Source: CAWKOH01 sp963851245
Lineage (GTDB): Bacteria > Actinomycetota > Acidimicrobiia > Acidimicrobiales > Palsa-688
Assembly: GCA_963851245.1 (NCBI GenBank)
Contig: CAWKOH010000007.1
Coordinates: 344,365-408,364 of the forward strand
Direction: 5' to 3'
DNA: 64,000 bases
Numbering within the stretch: position 1 is the first letter of the stretch; each line of letters starts with the position of its first letter. Below are positions 32,240 to 41,127 of this stretch, in pieces. The translations under genes were made by a program, and so were the position numbers. The notes below the pieces were generated by a model. It was not told the DNA's origin. It was given only the letters and a program-made list of their open reading frames with translations, and made no database searches.

Positions 32240-33992
32240 ATGTACGATTTGTTAATCACGGGCGGAACGGTCGTGGACGGTACCGGCGGCCCAGCGCTCA
32301 CCGCGGACGTTGCCGTCGTGGATGGTCGGATCGTCGAAGTGGGGCGGGCGTCGGGACCGGCCCGGCAGAAGATAGATGCCGACGGCTTAGCGGTGACGCC
32401 TGGGTTCGTCGACATCCACACGCACTTCGACGGCCAGGCCACCTGGGATTCGGCGCTCGCGCCGTCGTCATTCCATGGTGTCACCACGATCGTGATGGGC
32501 AACTGTGGGGTCGGGTTTGCACCGCTGCGTCCCGGACGCGAGGCCGAGCTCATCGAGCTGATGGAGGGCGTCGAAGACATCCCGGGCACCACGCTCGCCG
32601 AGGGCATCGACTGGCGGTGGGAGACATTCGGGGAATACCTCGACGCACTGGAGGAGCGGCATTGGATGCTGGATGTCGCCACCCAGGTCCCCCATGCGGC
32701 GCTACGTGCCTACGTGATGGGCGAGCGCGCCGCCACCGGGGAACCGACTGACGACGACCTTGCGCAGATGGTCGACTTGGCACACGACGGTATCCGCGCC
32801 GGTGCGCTGGGGATCTCCACTACGCGGCTTCTGGCCCATCGGACGAGCAGGCGAGGCGACGTTCCCGGAACTTTCGCCGACCGCGCGGGAACTGGCCGCC
32901 CTAGGTGGCGTCCTGGCCGAGCTTGGGACCGGTGTGTTCGAGATCGTGCCTCGCGGCATGGACGGCGAGATCTCCCCCGAAGCGCACGCCGAGCTGGGCT
33001 TGATGGCCGAACTCGCCCGCTCGATCGGTCGCCCGGTAACCTTCTCTCTGGTCCAGACACATACAGAGATAGACCGATACCGTCTGCAGCTCGAGCGGTC
33101 CGGGAAGCTAAGAGCCCAAGGGGTAGCGATCTTCCCGCAGGTGGCCAATCGGACGACCGGCATCCTGATCGGCTTGGAAAGCCGGCACCACGCATTCTCG
33201 ACACGGCCCAGCTACCGAACGATCGCACATATGCCCCCTGCCGAGCGGGCCGCACGCATGCGAGATCCGGAGATGAAGGCGCGAATCCTGGCGGAGTCCA
33301 ACGACTGGGCGGCCGATCAAGGTTTCGCCCTCTTCCTGCACGAGACCTATGACCGGATGTTCGAGATCGGTGACCCGATCGACTGGGAGCCGAAGGCCGA
33401 AGAAGCGATCGGGCCACGGGCGCGACGGGCAGGACGCGAACCGCAGGAGCTCCTCTATGACACCTTCAGCGCCGGCGACGGCCAGAACCTGATCATGTTC
33501 CCCTATACCAACTACTCGTACGGAAACCTCGACGCGGTCTACGAGATGCTCACCCACCCGAGCTCGGTCTTCGGTCTTGGTGACGCCGGCGCGCACTGCG
33601 GGATCGCCTGCGATGGCAGCAGCCCGACCCTGATGCTCGAGCACTGGGCCAGAGAGCGCACTCGTGGACCGCGGATCTCTCTGCCGGTAGCCGTCAGCAT
33701 GATGACGAAGGAGACCGCGGCGCTGTACGGGCTGCGTGATCGCGGCGTAATCGCGCCGGGTTACCGCGCCGACCTCAACGTGATCGACCAGGCGTCGGTG
33801 CGAGTTCTGCCCCCAGAGCTAATCCGCGACCTCCCCGCCGGCGGTCGCCGGGTGATGCAGCGAGCGACCGGGTATCAGGCCACCATCGTGGCCGGCGAGG
33901 TCACTATCGAACGGGACGAGCCGACAGGATCGACTCCCGGTCGTCTGATTCGCGGCGAGCAGTCTCTGGGGGGCCCCGCCGGTGACCGGTAG
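32240..33992 (+). pseudogene. amidohydrolase (N-acyl-D-amino-acid deacylase type), frameshifted
   Basis: A metal-dependent amidohydrolase of about 583 residues if the frames are joined. N-terminal part: 'LLITGGTVVDGTGGP', metal ligands in 'GFVDIHTHFDGQ', 'MGNCGVGFAPLRPG'. At about 32,875-32,882 the reading frame changes by +1 (or two bases are missing) and continues 'TARELAALGGVLAELGTG' to the end, including 'GLGDAGAHCGIACDGSSP' and 'GVIAPGYRADLNVID'. ATG 32240 with AAAGGA upstream. The true substrate is unknown; D-aminoacylase homologues in steroid loci are not assigned. It could be a sequence error or a real break. Confidence 0.8.
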
Positions 33993-34773
33993 AGCCAGTT
34001 CGCAGCCTCCGACCGGTTTCCAGCGATCGAGTCGGGACCCCGAGACCATCCGTGGGCCACGCGATGTGCCACCATACAATTTCGGTGACAACTGGCTGTT
34101 CGCGGCGTCGGATGACGAGCAGCGACACCTCCAGGACAGCACCATCGGGGTGCTGGGGGAGATCCACGCCATCGGGTCGGTTGAAGAACGGTTCGCGTTC
34201 CTGGAGTTCCCCTCGGCGGGTGATACCCCGCTGCGCCGCCACGTTGCGCACACCTACGAGTGGTACGAGTTCGCCACTGTTGGTGTGGGCAGGTCACGGT
34301 TGATCGAGCGAGTATTCGCTTGGCTCGAGGAGCACTGGCCTGTACACGAGGGACCGCCGGTCCGCAGCTGGGGCGACGCCCGCATCGGCAACGTCATGTA
34401 CCGGGGCTTCGAACAGGTAGGGGTGTTCGACTGGGAGATGGCCGGGCTGGGCCCACGAGAACTCGACGTGTCCTGGCTGTTGTACGCCCACTGCTTCTTC
34501 CAGGAGATGGCCACTGCCATCGGTTCGACAGGCATGCCCGGCTTCCTCTGCCGTGAAGACGTGGCCAGTACATACGAGTCCCTCACCGGTCGCACTCTGC
34601 AGGATTTGGACTTCTATGCGCTGTATAGCGCTGTCCAATGGGGCATCGTCACGATGAGGACACGAGCCCGCATGGCTCACTTCGGCGAGCGGGCCTTGCC
34701 CGACGACCCCGACGAGCTGTTGATCAACCGGAACGGCCTGGAGCGAATGCTCGCAGGCGAATACTGGAGGTAG
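33982..34773 (+). pseudogene. aminoglycoside-phosphotransferase-like kinase lacking its N-lobe
   Basis: A 263-residue open frame matching only the C-terminal lobe of APH/ACAD10-type kinases. The catalytic loop is present as 'VRSWGDARIGNVMYRGF' (usual H-G-D-x-x-x-x-N has Trp for His) and the metal-binding Asp in 'GVFDWEMAGLGPRELD'. Conserved homology begins around residue 30 ('PPYNFGDNWLFAASDDEQ'), so the ATP-binding N-lobe (about 100 residues) is gone, and the start overlaps the end of the amidohydrolase by 11 bases. Probably non-functional. In M. tuberculosis a similar slot beside cyp142 holds an uncharacterised gene. Confidence 0.7.
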
Positions 34774-34905
34774 CCGACAGATGCCGTGTCCACTCGGCCA
34801 ACCAGGCCTCAGGCGACGCAACGAATGCCAGTGTCCCGCTTCAGGGGTGGACTGTCCAGTCGATTGCGGCCGTACGCCTATTCCGATGAAGAGAGGAGCG
34901 AGCCG

Positions 34906-35904
34906 ATGGTGACCGATCAGGCGGTCCCCGGGCCCCGAACCGCGGTGAGCCTGATCACGTTCCCCTACAAGCGGTCTCTCGGTCCGGTGATCGGGCAGTT
35001 CCTCACCGCGCTAGCCGGTGAGCGGATCCTCGGCGCCCGGTGCGGGAACCGGGTTCTGTGCCCGCCCTTGGAGTGGGATCCGCTCACTGGAGCCGAGTTG
35101 CCCGCTGATCTGGTCGAGGTGGGGCCGGCAGGGTGGGTCGAGACCTGGTGTTGGGTTGACACACCGACCTCACAACATCCTCTGGACCGACCGTTCGCGT
35201 TCGCCGCCATTCGGTTGGACGGCGCCGATACCAGCCTGCTGCACGTCGTCGATGCCGTCAGCCAAGACGCCATGGCCATTGGGATGCGCGTGGCCCCGAG
35301 GTGGCGTAACGAACGACGAGGGCATATCACCGACATCGAGGCCTTCACACCCGGGGAGCAGGCTCAAAGTGGTGGCGGCGGCCTACCGTCCGAGCCTGTG
35401 ACCATGATGGAATATCAGGCGTCGATCGAATATCACACACCTGTCACGGTGAATACCATCCGCTCCGAGCAAGCCTTGAGCGAAGGACGATTCCTGGGGT
35501 TGCGCTGCCCGAAGTGTGCACGGACATACACGGGCGGTCGGGGTTACTGCCCGGTCGATTCGATCGCCCTGACCTCCGAGTTCGAGGTCGATCTGCCTCA
35601 GACCGGCGTGCTGACCAACTACACGGTTGTCACCCCTGTGCAATATCCGGGCCAGACTGAGACGGAACCGTTCGCCCGGGTGCACGTGTGGCTCGACGGC
35701 ACCGACGTGGTGCTCGGCTACCAGCCGCTCATCGACGTGCCCAACGACGAGATTCGCATCGGGATGCGGCTGGCCGCGGTGTGGGCCTCCGACGCGGAGC
35801 GCCACGACGCCGCGGGGGCGAGCCAGGAGCGTGGCCTCATCGGCTGGATGCCCACCGGCGCCGATGACCTCGAAGACCCTGACCTGGTCAACCGGATCTG
35901 CTGA
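34906..35904 (+). CDS. tandem DUF35 (OB-fold, zinc-ribbon) acyl-CoA-binding protein
   Basis: A 332-residue protein made of two DUF35 units. The first (about 10-160) has one Cys pair in 'GARCGNRVLCPPLEW'; the second (about 175-300) has the full rubredoxin-like zinc motif 'LRCPKCARTYTGGRGYCPVD' followed by an OB fold ('FARVHVWLDGTDVVLGY'). DUF35 proteins act with thiolase-fold partners such as Ltp2-type steroid aldolases, binding the CoA ester. ATG 34906 follows GAGAGGAG. Its stop overlaps the start of the next thiolase-fold gene (TGATG), so the three genes are coupled and likely form one complex. Confidence 0.88.
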   Translation: MVTDQAVPGPRTAVSLITFPYKRSLGPVIGQFLTALAGERILGARCGNRVLCPPLEWDPLTGAELPADLVEVGPAGWVETWCWVDTPTSQHPLDRPFAFAAIRLDGADTSLLHVVDAVSQDAMAIGMRVAPRWRNERRGHITDIEAFTPGEQAQSGGGGLPSEPVTMMEYQASIEYHTPVTVNTIRSEQALSEGRFLGLRCPKCARTYTGGRGYCPVDSIALTSEFEVDLPQTGVLTNYTVVTPVQYPGQTETEPFARVHVWLDGTDVVLGYQPLIDVPNDEIRIGMRLAAVWASDAERHDAAGASQERGLIGWMPTGADDLEDPDLVNRIC

Positions 35905-36977
35905 TGGCTTACGGTCAGGACCCCGACGACATCGCGATCGTGGGCTGGGGCATCTCATCCATGGAACGGCGAACCGACAAGACCGAGGCTCAGATGCTGC
36001 TCGAGGTCATATCCACGGCGGTAGAGGACGCAGGGATCACGAGGGCCGATGTCGATTTCACATGCGCCGGCAGCTGTGACTACGTGGCCGGACAGGCGTT
36101 CTCTTTCGTGCAGAACATCGATGCCATAGGCGCGTGGCCTCCCAAGCGGGACTCCCACGTCGAGATGGACGGAGCCTGGGCGCTGTACGAGGCGTACGTG
36201 CGCCTGCTCCTGGGCGACATCGACGTCGCTCTGGCTATGGGATCGGGACGGTCATCTACCGCCGATCCGGCCCAGATATACCCGATGGAGATGGACCCGT
36301 TCTACCTGGCACCACTCGGTACTGACGCCGTCAGCCTGGCCGCGATGCAGGCCCAGGCGATGATCGCCGCCGGTCTGGTCAGCGAGCGGCAGATGGCCGA
36401 GATCGCCGCTCGATGCCGGCGCGACGCCATGGGTAATCCGCACGCCCAGGTATGCGGCGACTTCGACGTAGAGGCCTTGCTGGCGGAGGAGCCGGTCCGG
36501 TTCCCTCTGCGCCGCCACGACCTCCCCCCGATTACCGACGGGGCCTGCGCGGTGGTGATAGCAAGGGCGGCCAAGGCCCGGGAGCTCTGCCAGCAGCCGA
36601 TATGGATCACGGGGTTCGCCCATTGCGCCGAGTTGCACTATCCCGGGATGCGTAACCTTCTCATATCCGAGTCGGCTGGCCGCGCTGCCTTGGCCGCCGG
36701 GGTCCACGAGGGACCCATCGACGTCGCCGAGCTGCAGGCCGCGTTCACCCACGAAGAGCCCCTGCTGGCCGAGGCGCTCGGACTCGGGCCGCGCACTTCG
36801 ATCAACCCGTCGGGAGGCCCGCTGGCCGCCAATCCGATCATGGCCACCGGGCTGGTCCGCATCGCCGAGGCAGCCCGACAGGTTCGCGACGGCGGGGCCC
36901 GCCGGGCCGTCGGTCACTCGACTTCGGGGCCGTGTCTCCAGCAGAACCTGGTCTGTGTCCTGGAAGGTGGTGCCTGA
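35904..36977 (+). CDS. thiolase-fold lipid-transfer-like protein (Ltp4-like)
   Basis: A 357-residue thiolase-fold protein. N-terminal 'DIAIVGWGISSMERRT' and 'DVALAMGSGRSSTADPA'; C-terminal 'GFAHCAELHYPGMRN' and 'SINPSGGPLAANPIMATGLV'. Where thiolases have the acyl-accepting Cys, the sequence is 'HVEMDGAWALYEAYVR', with no Cys. This, with the coupled DUF35 gene, resembles Ltp2/Ltp4-type proteins that catalyse or assist retro-aldol side-chain cleavage rather than thiolysis. Start and stop overlap both neighbours by TGATG, so translation is coupled. Confidence 0.87.
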   Translation: MAYGQDPDDIAIVGWGISSMERRTDKTEAQMLLEVISTAVEDAGITRADVDFTCAGSCDYVAGQAFSFVQNIDAIGAWPPKRDSHVEMDGAWALYEAYVRLLLGDIDVALAMGSGRSSTADPAQIYPMEMDPFYLAPLGTDAVSLAAMQAQAMIAAGLVSERQMAEIAARCRRDAMGNPHAQVCGDFDVEALLAEEPVRFPLRRHDLPPITDGACAVVIARAAKARELCQQPIWITGFAHCAELHYPGMRNLLISESAGRAALAAGVHEGPIDVAELQAAFTHEEPLLAEALGLGPRTSINPSGGPLAANPIMATGLVRIAEAARQVRDGGARRAVGHSTSGPCLQQNLVCVLEGGA

Positions 36978-38146
36978 TGGCCCATCGACCGTGCGCCGTT
37001 ATCGGGGTGGGCCAGACTCATCACAAGTCCCGCCGTTGGGACGTCTCACTGGGCGGCCTGGTCCGGGAGGCGGCATCGCGGGCTCTCGAGGACGCACAGC
37101 TGGACTGGGTCGACGTCGACGCCGTCGTGCTCGGCAAGGCCCCCGACCTGTTCGAGGGGGTCATGAAACCCGAGCTCTATCTGACTGACGCCCTCGGAGC
37201 CCACGGCAAGCCTATGTTCCGCGTTCACACCGCCGGGTCGGTCGGCGGAACCACCGCTATCGTGGCCAGCCACTTGGTAGAGGCGGGCCGTCACCAGCGG
37301 GTACTCGCTGTGGCCTACCAGAAGCAGTCAGAGGGAAACGCCCAGTTCGCTCTCGGGTCGGGCCGAGGCGCTTCTCTCGGAGCGGGTGGCACCTTCGCCC
37401 CCTACATGCGCTCCTATATCCACCGATCGGGCGCCCCCCTCGATGTGGGCCCCATGGTTGCGGTGAAGGACCGGCGCAACGCGCTGAAGAATCCCTTTGC
37501 CCACCTCAAGCTCCCGGACATCACAGTCGACAGCGTCAAGGCTTCGCCGATGATGTGGGACCCGGTCCACTACCTCGAATCCTGCCCCTCCTCTGACGGC
37601 GCCTGCGCGGTCGTCCTCGCCGACCAGGAGGCCGGTGACTCGGCCGCTGCTGCCGGACGTCCCCCGGCGTGGGTACTCGGCTCGGCTGTACGCTCCGAAC
37701 CATTCGTCTTCGCCGGCCGCGACCCCGTCACACCCCGAGCCGCAGCCGACTGCGCCGAGGACGTCTACCGACAGGCGGGGATCACCCGGCCCATGGAGCA
37801 GATCGACTGCGCCGAGCTCTACGTTCCCTTCTCCTGGTACGAGCCGATGTGGCTCGAAGCCCACCACCTAGCCGCTCCGGCCGACGGCTGGAAGATGGTC
37901 GAAAGCGGGGCCACCGCGCTGAACGGCTCCTTTCCTGTCAACATGTCCGGCGGCGTACTGTCCTCCAACCCCATCGGGGCATCGGGCCTGCTGCGCTTCG
38001 CCGAAGCGGCCCTGCAAGTCAGGGGGATGGCCGGCGAACACCAGGTCGACGGAGCCCGGGTGGCGGTAGGACAGGCCTACGGCGCAGCCGCCCAGTACTT
38101 CAGCATGTGGGCCGTGGGCAGCAATCTAGATCCTTTCGGAAACTGA
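36977..38146 (+). CDS. thiolase-fold lipid-transfer-like protein (Ltp3-like)
   Basis: A 389-residue thiolase-fold partner. 'PCAVIGVGQTHHKSRRWD' starts it; 'VHTAGSVGGTTAIVASHLVE' occupies the nucleophile position, again without Cys; 'CPSSDGACAVVLADQEA', 'DCAELYVPFSWYEPMWLEA' and 'NMSGGVLSSNPIGASGLLRF' are thiolase C-half blocks. In M. tuberculosis ltp4 and ltp3 are adjacent, next to a DUF35 gene (Rv3521-Rv3523), and the same order is seen here. The pair probably forms a heteromer acting on a steroid or branched acyl-CoA. It was followed by an epoxide hydrolase gene now split by an insertion sequence. Confidence 0.87.
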   Translation: MAHRPCAVIGVGQTHHKSRRWDVSLGGLVREAASRALEDAQLDWVDVDAVVLGKAPDLFEGVMKPELYLTDALGAHGKPMFRVHTAGSVGGTTAIVASHLVEAGRHQRVLAVAYQKQSEGNAQFALGSGRGASLGAGGTFAPYMRSYIHRSGAPLDVGPMVAVKDRRNALKNPFAHLKLPDITVDSVKASPMMWDPVHYLESCPSSDGACAVVLADQEAGDSAAAAGRPPAWVLGSAVRSEPFVFAGRDPVTPRAAADCAEDVYRQAGITRPMEQIDCAELYVPFSWYEPMWLEAHHLAAPADGWKMVESGATALNGSFPVNMSGGVLSSNPIGASGLLRFAEAALQVRGMAGEHQVDGARVAVGQAYGAAAQYFSMWAVGSNLDPFGN

Positions 38147-38221
38147 ATCTCGGGTATCGGTCTTGGGCGATGTCCACGCCGAGGAGCGCGAACCTGTCCG
38201 AGGGGCTTAGGGATGTCACCA

Positions 38222-38336
38222 ATGAAGGTAGAGGTGGTCCGGCCATTCCGGGTTGAAATCTCCAACGCAGTCCTGAGCGACCTGCGCAATCGTCTGGACC
38301 GGGCGCGCCTGCCGAACGGGATCGAGGGAGTCGGCT
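38222..38336 (+). pseudogene. epoxide hydrolase N-terminal fragment, interrupted by insertion sequence
   Basis: ATG 38222 reads 'MKVEVVRPFRVEISNAVLSD' and then 'RNRLDRARLPNGIEGVGW', the start of the epoxide hydrolase N-terminal (EHN) domain. It stops matching where the ISKra4-type element begins. The next part of the same domain is found at 40166-40258 on the other side of the element. It lies 75 bases after the Ltp3-like gene and was probably the last member of that operon. Confidence 0.7.
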
Positions 38337-38339
38337 GGG

Positions 38340-39786
38340 ACCAGGGAATCGCAGAGGGCAGTTCTTCGGATAGATGGAACTGCCAGTAGGTGTCCATGTC
38401 GCCGTTGCAGCGAACGGCTCGTAGCTTGAGCACGGCCTCGGCGCCTTCGACGCTCCAGCGGGCTCCGGTGATGTCCATCCGGTCCTTCACGAGGTGGCGA
38501 CAGGTGCCTTCGATGACGCCGGTGGCTATGGGCCACCCGGCGGCCAGCGCGGTCGGGTAGTCGAGGTAGCCGGCTTTGTTGGTGAGGTAGCGAGCGGCGT
38601 CGTCGGCTTTCTTGCGTTTGGTGTTGGCCAGGCCCTCGGCGGTGGCCCGACGACGGATGCCGGCGGCGACGCTTCGGGCTCTGCCGTCGAGAACGGCCAA
38701 GGCCCGGTCCTTCACCCAGCCTTCGGCGGCAGGGTCGCCCTCTGCGAAGAACGACCACGCCGCGGCCCAGAGGTATTCGAGTACGTGGACGAAGTCGACA
38801 AGGACGGTCAGGTCCACCCCTCGGCGGCCGGCCTCGGAGGTGATGAGGTCGATTTGGTGGTTGTTGCCGTCCACCAGCGCGATCCAGGGTCGGCGTCGCC
38901 GTCGGTCACGGCGGGCTGCCTCGTCGAAGACCGACGTCACGACCGCGGCGGCGTCGATAGCCACGCTGGCCGTAAGCCACTTGTTCGCCGCTTGGGGTGC
39001 CGGCGTTGGCGGTGTGGCCGAATTGGAGGCGAGGACGTCTTCGGGCCTGCGGGCACGGGCGTGACGTCATAGACAGCACCGACGGTGGCCATGCGCTTGC
39101 GGTTGGACTTCTCCCTTGGGAAAGCCGGGTGCGCAACTTGGTTGTCGCCTCCGCCGTGGCCCGGGCGGTGGCCGGGCGAAGAGCGTCGGGGCGCATGACG
39201 ATGCCCTTGCCGTCGACCGAGATGACCACCACGTCGCCCTTCGTGTGGCGGGCGCCGTGGCCGATAGGTAGAACGCCTCCACGTCGGCCGCTGCTGTTCT
39301 GGTCAGAGCTTCCACCTGACGCTTGCCGATAGCGGACCCGGTCACCGACGCGATCGCGGTCCGGGCGTCGTCGAAGGAGCCCCTCGTCGACTCGACGGCG
39401 GCCAGGCGACGCACGCCGTGGCTGTGGTATTCCACCGGCAGGTTGAGGCTCGCGTCGGCGGGATGAAGGTTGGGATGGCCCGTATGGCAGCAGGCGAGGC
39501 GGCTCACCGTGACTGGACCGAAGAGGGAGCCCAGCCCTCGCCGGTGGTCGGGCTCCACCGAGCCGTGGGTGACGCCGTCGGCGTCGATCACATCGGTGCG
39601 GGTCTCCCGCTCACAACGCAGGTCCAGGTGGTCCTGGAACAGCCGGCGCATCACCTCCCGGCCCCGGGTGCAAAGCTCGTCTTCAACCTCAGCGTGGTTC
39701 AATCCGGCTGCCTCGGCACCCTCCAGCCAGCCCACGACGTCGTCGAAAGCGTCCCGGGCCGAAGCGAAACAGTCGGTGTCACTCAC
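38340..39786 (-). pseudogene. ISKra4-family transposase with about three frameshifts
   Basis: Start 'SDTDCFASARDAFDDVVGWL' and 'GLGSLFGPVTVSRLACC' are in one frame; at about 39,240 the reading continues as 'DVVVISVDGKGIVMRPDALR', then 'KSNRKRMATVGAVYDVTP', and from about 38,970 'AIDAAAVVTSVFDEAARRD' through 'GVIEGTCRHLVKDRMDITGA' and 'WSVEGAEAVLKLRAVRCNGD' in the first frame again. The last block is diagnostic of ISKra4 transposases. With three changes of frame it should be inactive unless these are sequencing errors. Confidence 0.8.
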
Positions 39787-40069
39787 GACGGGCTCCGGCG
39801 GGCCTTAAGAGCGGCGATTCGGCGGCGGCAGCCGACTCGAGCTGGTCCTTGGCCTGCTCATAGCGGGCCAAGGCCTCGCTCACTTCGGCCACTTCGCTCG
39901 GACGCAGGGTCATCGTCTTGGACCGGCCGGCCTCGGTGTAGACCAGAGCGGGCGTCTCGTGGGGTTCGCCGGTGGCGCAGTGGCAGGTGGGCTTGCCGCA
40001 CCGGCGACGGAACGTGGTCAGGCTCCCGTGGAGCACCAATTCGACACGGCGGCGGGGGATGCAAGGCAT
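39779..40069 (-). CDS. ISKra4-associated small protein (DUF6788-like)
   Basis: A 96-residue protein starting at ATG 40069 behind AGGAGGTACG. It contains 'ELVLHGSLTTFRRRCGKPTC' and 'HCATGEPHETPALVYTEAGR', with a CGKxxCxC cysteine cluster, then a coiled-coil tail 'SEALARYEQAKDQLESA'. Proteins of this type are regularly encoded just before ISKra4 transposases; it overlaps the transposase start by 8 bases. A perfect inverted repeat CTGTCTGTA...TACAGACAG lies upstream at 40078-40107. Its role in transposition is not known. Confidence 0.75.
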   Translation of the reverse strand: MPCIPRRRVELVLHGSLTTFRRRCGKPTCHCATGEPHETPALVYTEAGRSKTMTLRPSEVAEVSEALARYEQAKDQLESAAAAESPLLRPAGARRE

Positions 40070-40077
40070 CGTACCTC

Positions 40078-40107
40078 CTGTCTGTATCGAGTAATCGCTA
40101 CAGACAG
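40078..40107. promoter_or_regulatory. inverted repeat upstream of IS genes
   Basis: CTGTCTGTA (40078-40086) and TACAGACAG (40099-40107) are perfect inverted complements with a 12-base spacer, 9 bases upstream of the IS companion gene start. It may be an operator or transposase binding site. Confidence 0.45.
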
Positions 40108-40165
40108 ATAAGACCATGCGCCTGATCAGAAGTGGTGGATGCCCGGGACCCTTGAGGGTTGACCG

Positions 40166-40258
40166 ATGAAATCAGCGTCGAAGGAGCGTCACTTCAACGG
40201 AGCTGCCACCCCATTCAAATCGCTGCTCGAGTACTGGCGTCGCGATTTCGACTGGCGA
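40166..40258 (+). pseudogene. second fragment of the interrupted epoxide hydrolase
   Basis: Reads 'HFNGAATPFKSLLEYWRRDF' followed by DWR, the EHN-domain line that normally follows the fragment seen at 38222. The alpha/beta-hydrolase domain that should come next (about 280 residues) is deleted; the SDR gene starts 45 bases later. Confidence 0.65.
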
Positions 40259-40302
40259 CCTCCGAGCTTGATCCGGATAGCTGGCCGAAGAGGGGTAGGA
40301 CT

Positions 40303-41044
40303 ATGAGTTCGTTGGCCGACAAGGTCGTGATAGTTACGGGAGCGGCGCAGGGTATGGGGTTCGGCCACGTCCAGCGTTGCCTCGCCGAGGGCGCCCGAGT
40401 CGTGGCCACCGACATCGGCGATGAGTTCCCGGACGAGCTTGCGGATCACATCGGTGTCGATCTTGAGTTCGTACAGCAGGACGTCGTGCAGCCCGATGAT
40501 TGGGCCCGGGTCGTCAATGCTGCCGTCGCACGTTGGGGGCGTCTCGACGGGCTGGTCAACAACGCCGCGATCTACCCGGAGCCTACCCCCCTCGACGAGC
40601 TCGATACGGAAACATTCGAACGGGTCCTTCACGTCAACCTCATGGGTGTGTGGCACGGCACCAAGGCCGTGATCGAACCGTTCCGCGCGGCCGGCGGCGG
40701 GTCGATCGTGAACGTCTCTTCCACCGCCGGTCAGTTTGGGATTCCCCGGCTGACGGCGTACGGCACGTCGAAGTGGGCGGTGCGGGGGTTCACCAAGTAC
40801 GCGGCGCAGGATCTCGGACGGTTCGGGATCCGTGTGAACTCGATCCACCCGGGCGGGATCCTGGATACGGGCATGTTCCCTTCGTGCGTCGGAGGTAGGG
40901 ACCGAGCGGGTGCTCGGCGTGCCGTTGGGCCGCTACGGACGTATCGACGAGGTTTCCGCGCTGGTCACGTTCCTGCTCTCGGAGCAGTCGTCGTACATCT
41001 CCGGAGTCGAGCACACCGTCGACGGAGGCTCGACAGTCTGGTGA
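40303..41044 (+). pseudogene. short-chain dehydrogenase (3-alpha/20-beta-hydroxysteroid dehydrogenase-like), frameshifted
   Basis: Classical SDR of about 246 residues. 'KVVIVTGAAQGMGFGHVQR' is the NAD-binding motif, 'NVSSTAGQFG' and 'TAYGTSKWAVRGFTKYAA' hold the catalytic Ser, Tyr and Lys. At about 40,884 the frame changes by +1; the C-terminus continues as 'VLGVPLGRYGRIDEVSAL' to 'YISGVEHTVDGGSTVW', normal for the family. ATG 40303 follows GGGTAGGA. FabG3-like hydroxysteroid dehydrogenases are the closest type I recognise. One extra T in TCGTGCGTC explains the break. Confidence 0.82.
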
Positions 41045-41127
41045 CGATGTACGCTGGGGGCGTCGGCGGACGGCGTTCGGCGGCAACGTGGTTGTGTGTT
41101 CGCACGTTGATGGCCAAAGGTGGGTGA

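Larger units (their letters stand above)
38337..40151. mobile_element. ISKra4-family insertion sequence (degenerate)
   Basis: Contains the ISKra4-type transposase and its small companion gene. Candidate ends are GGGACCAGGGAATC at 38337 and, on the other strand, GGGTCCCGGGCATC ending at 40151, which agree at most of the first 13 positions. It separates two pieces of one epoxide hydrolase gene. Exact borders are approximate. Confidence 0.65.
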
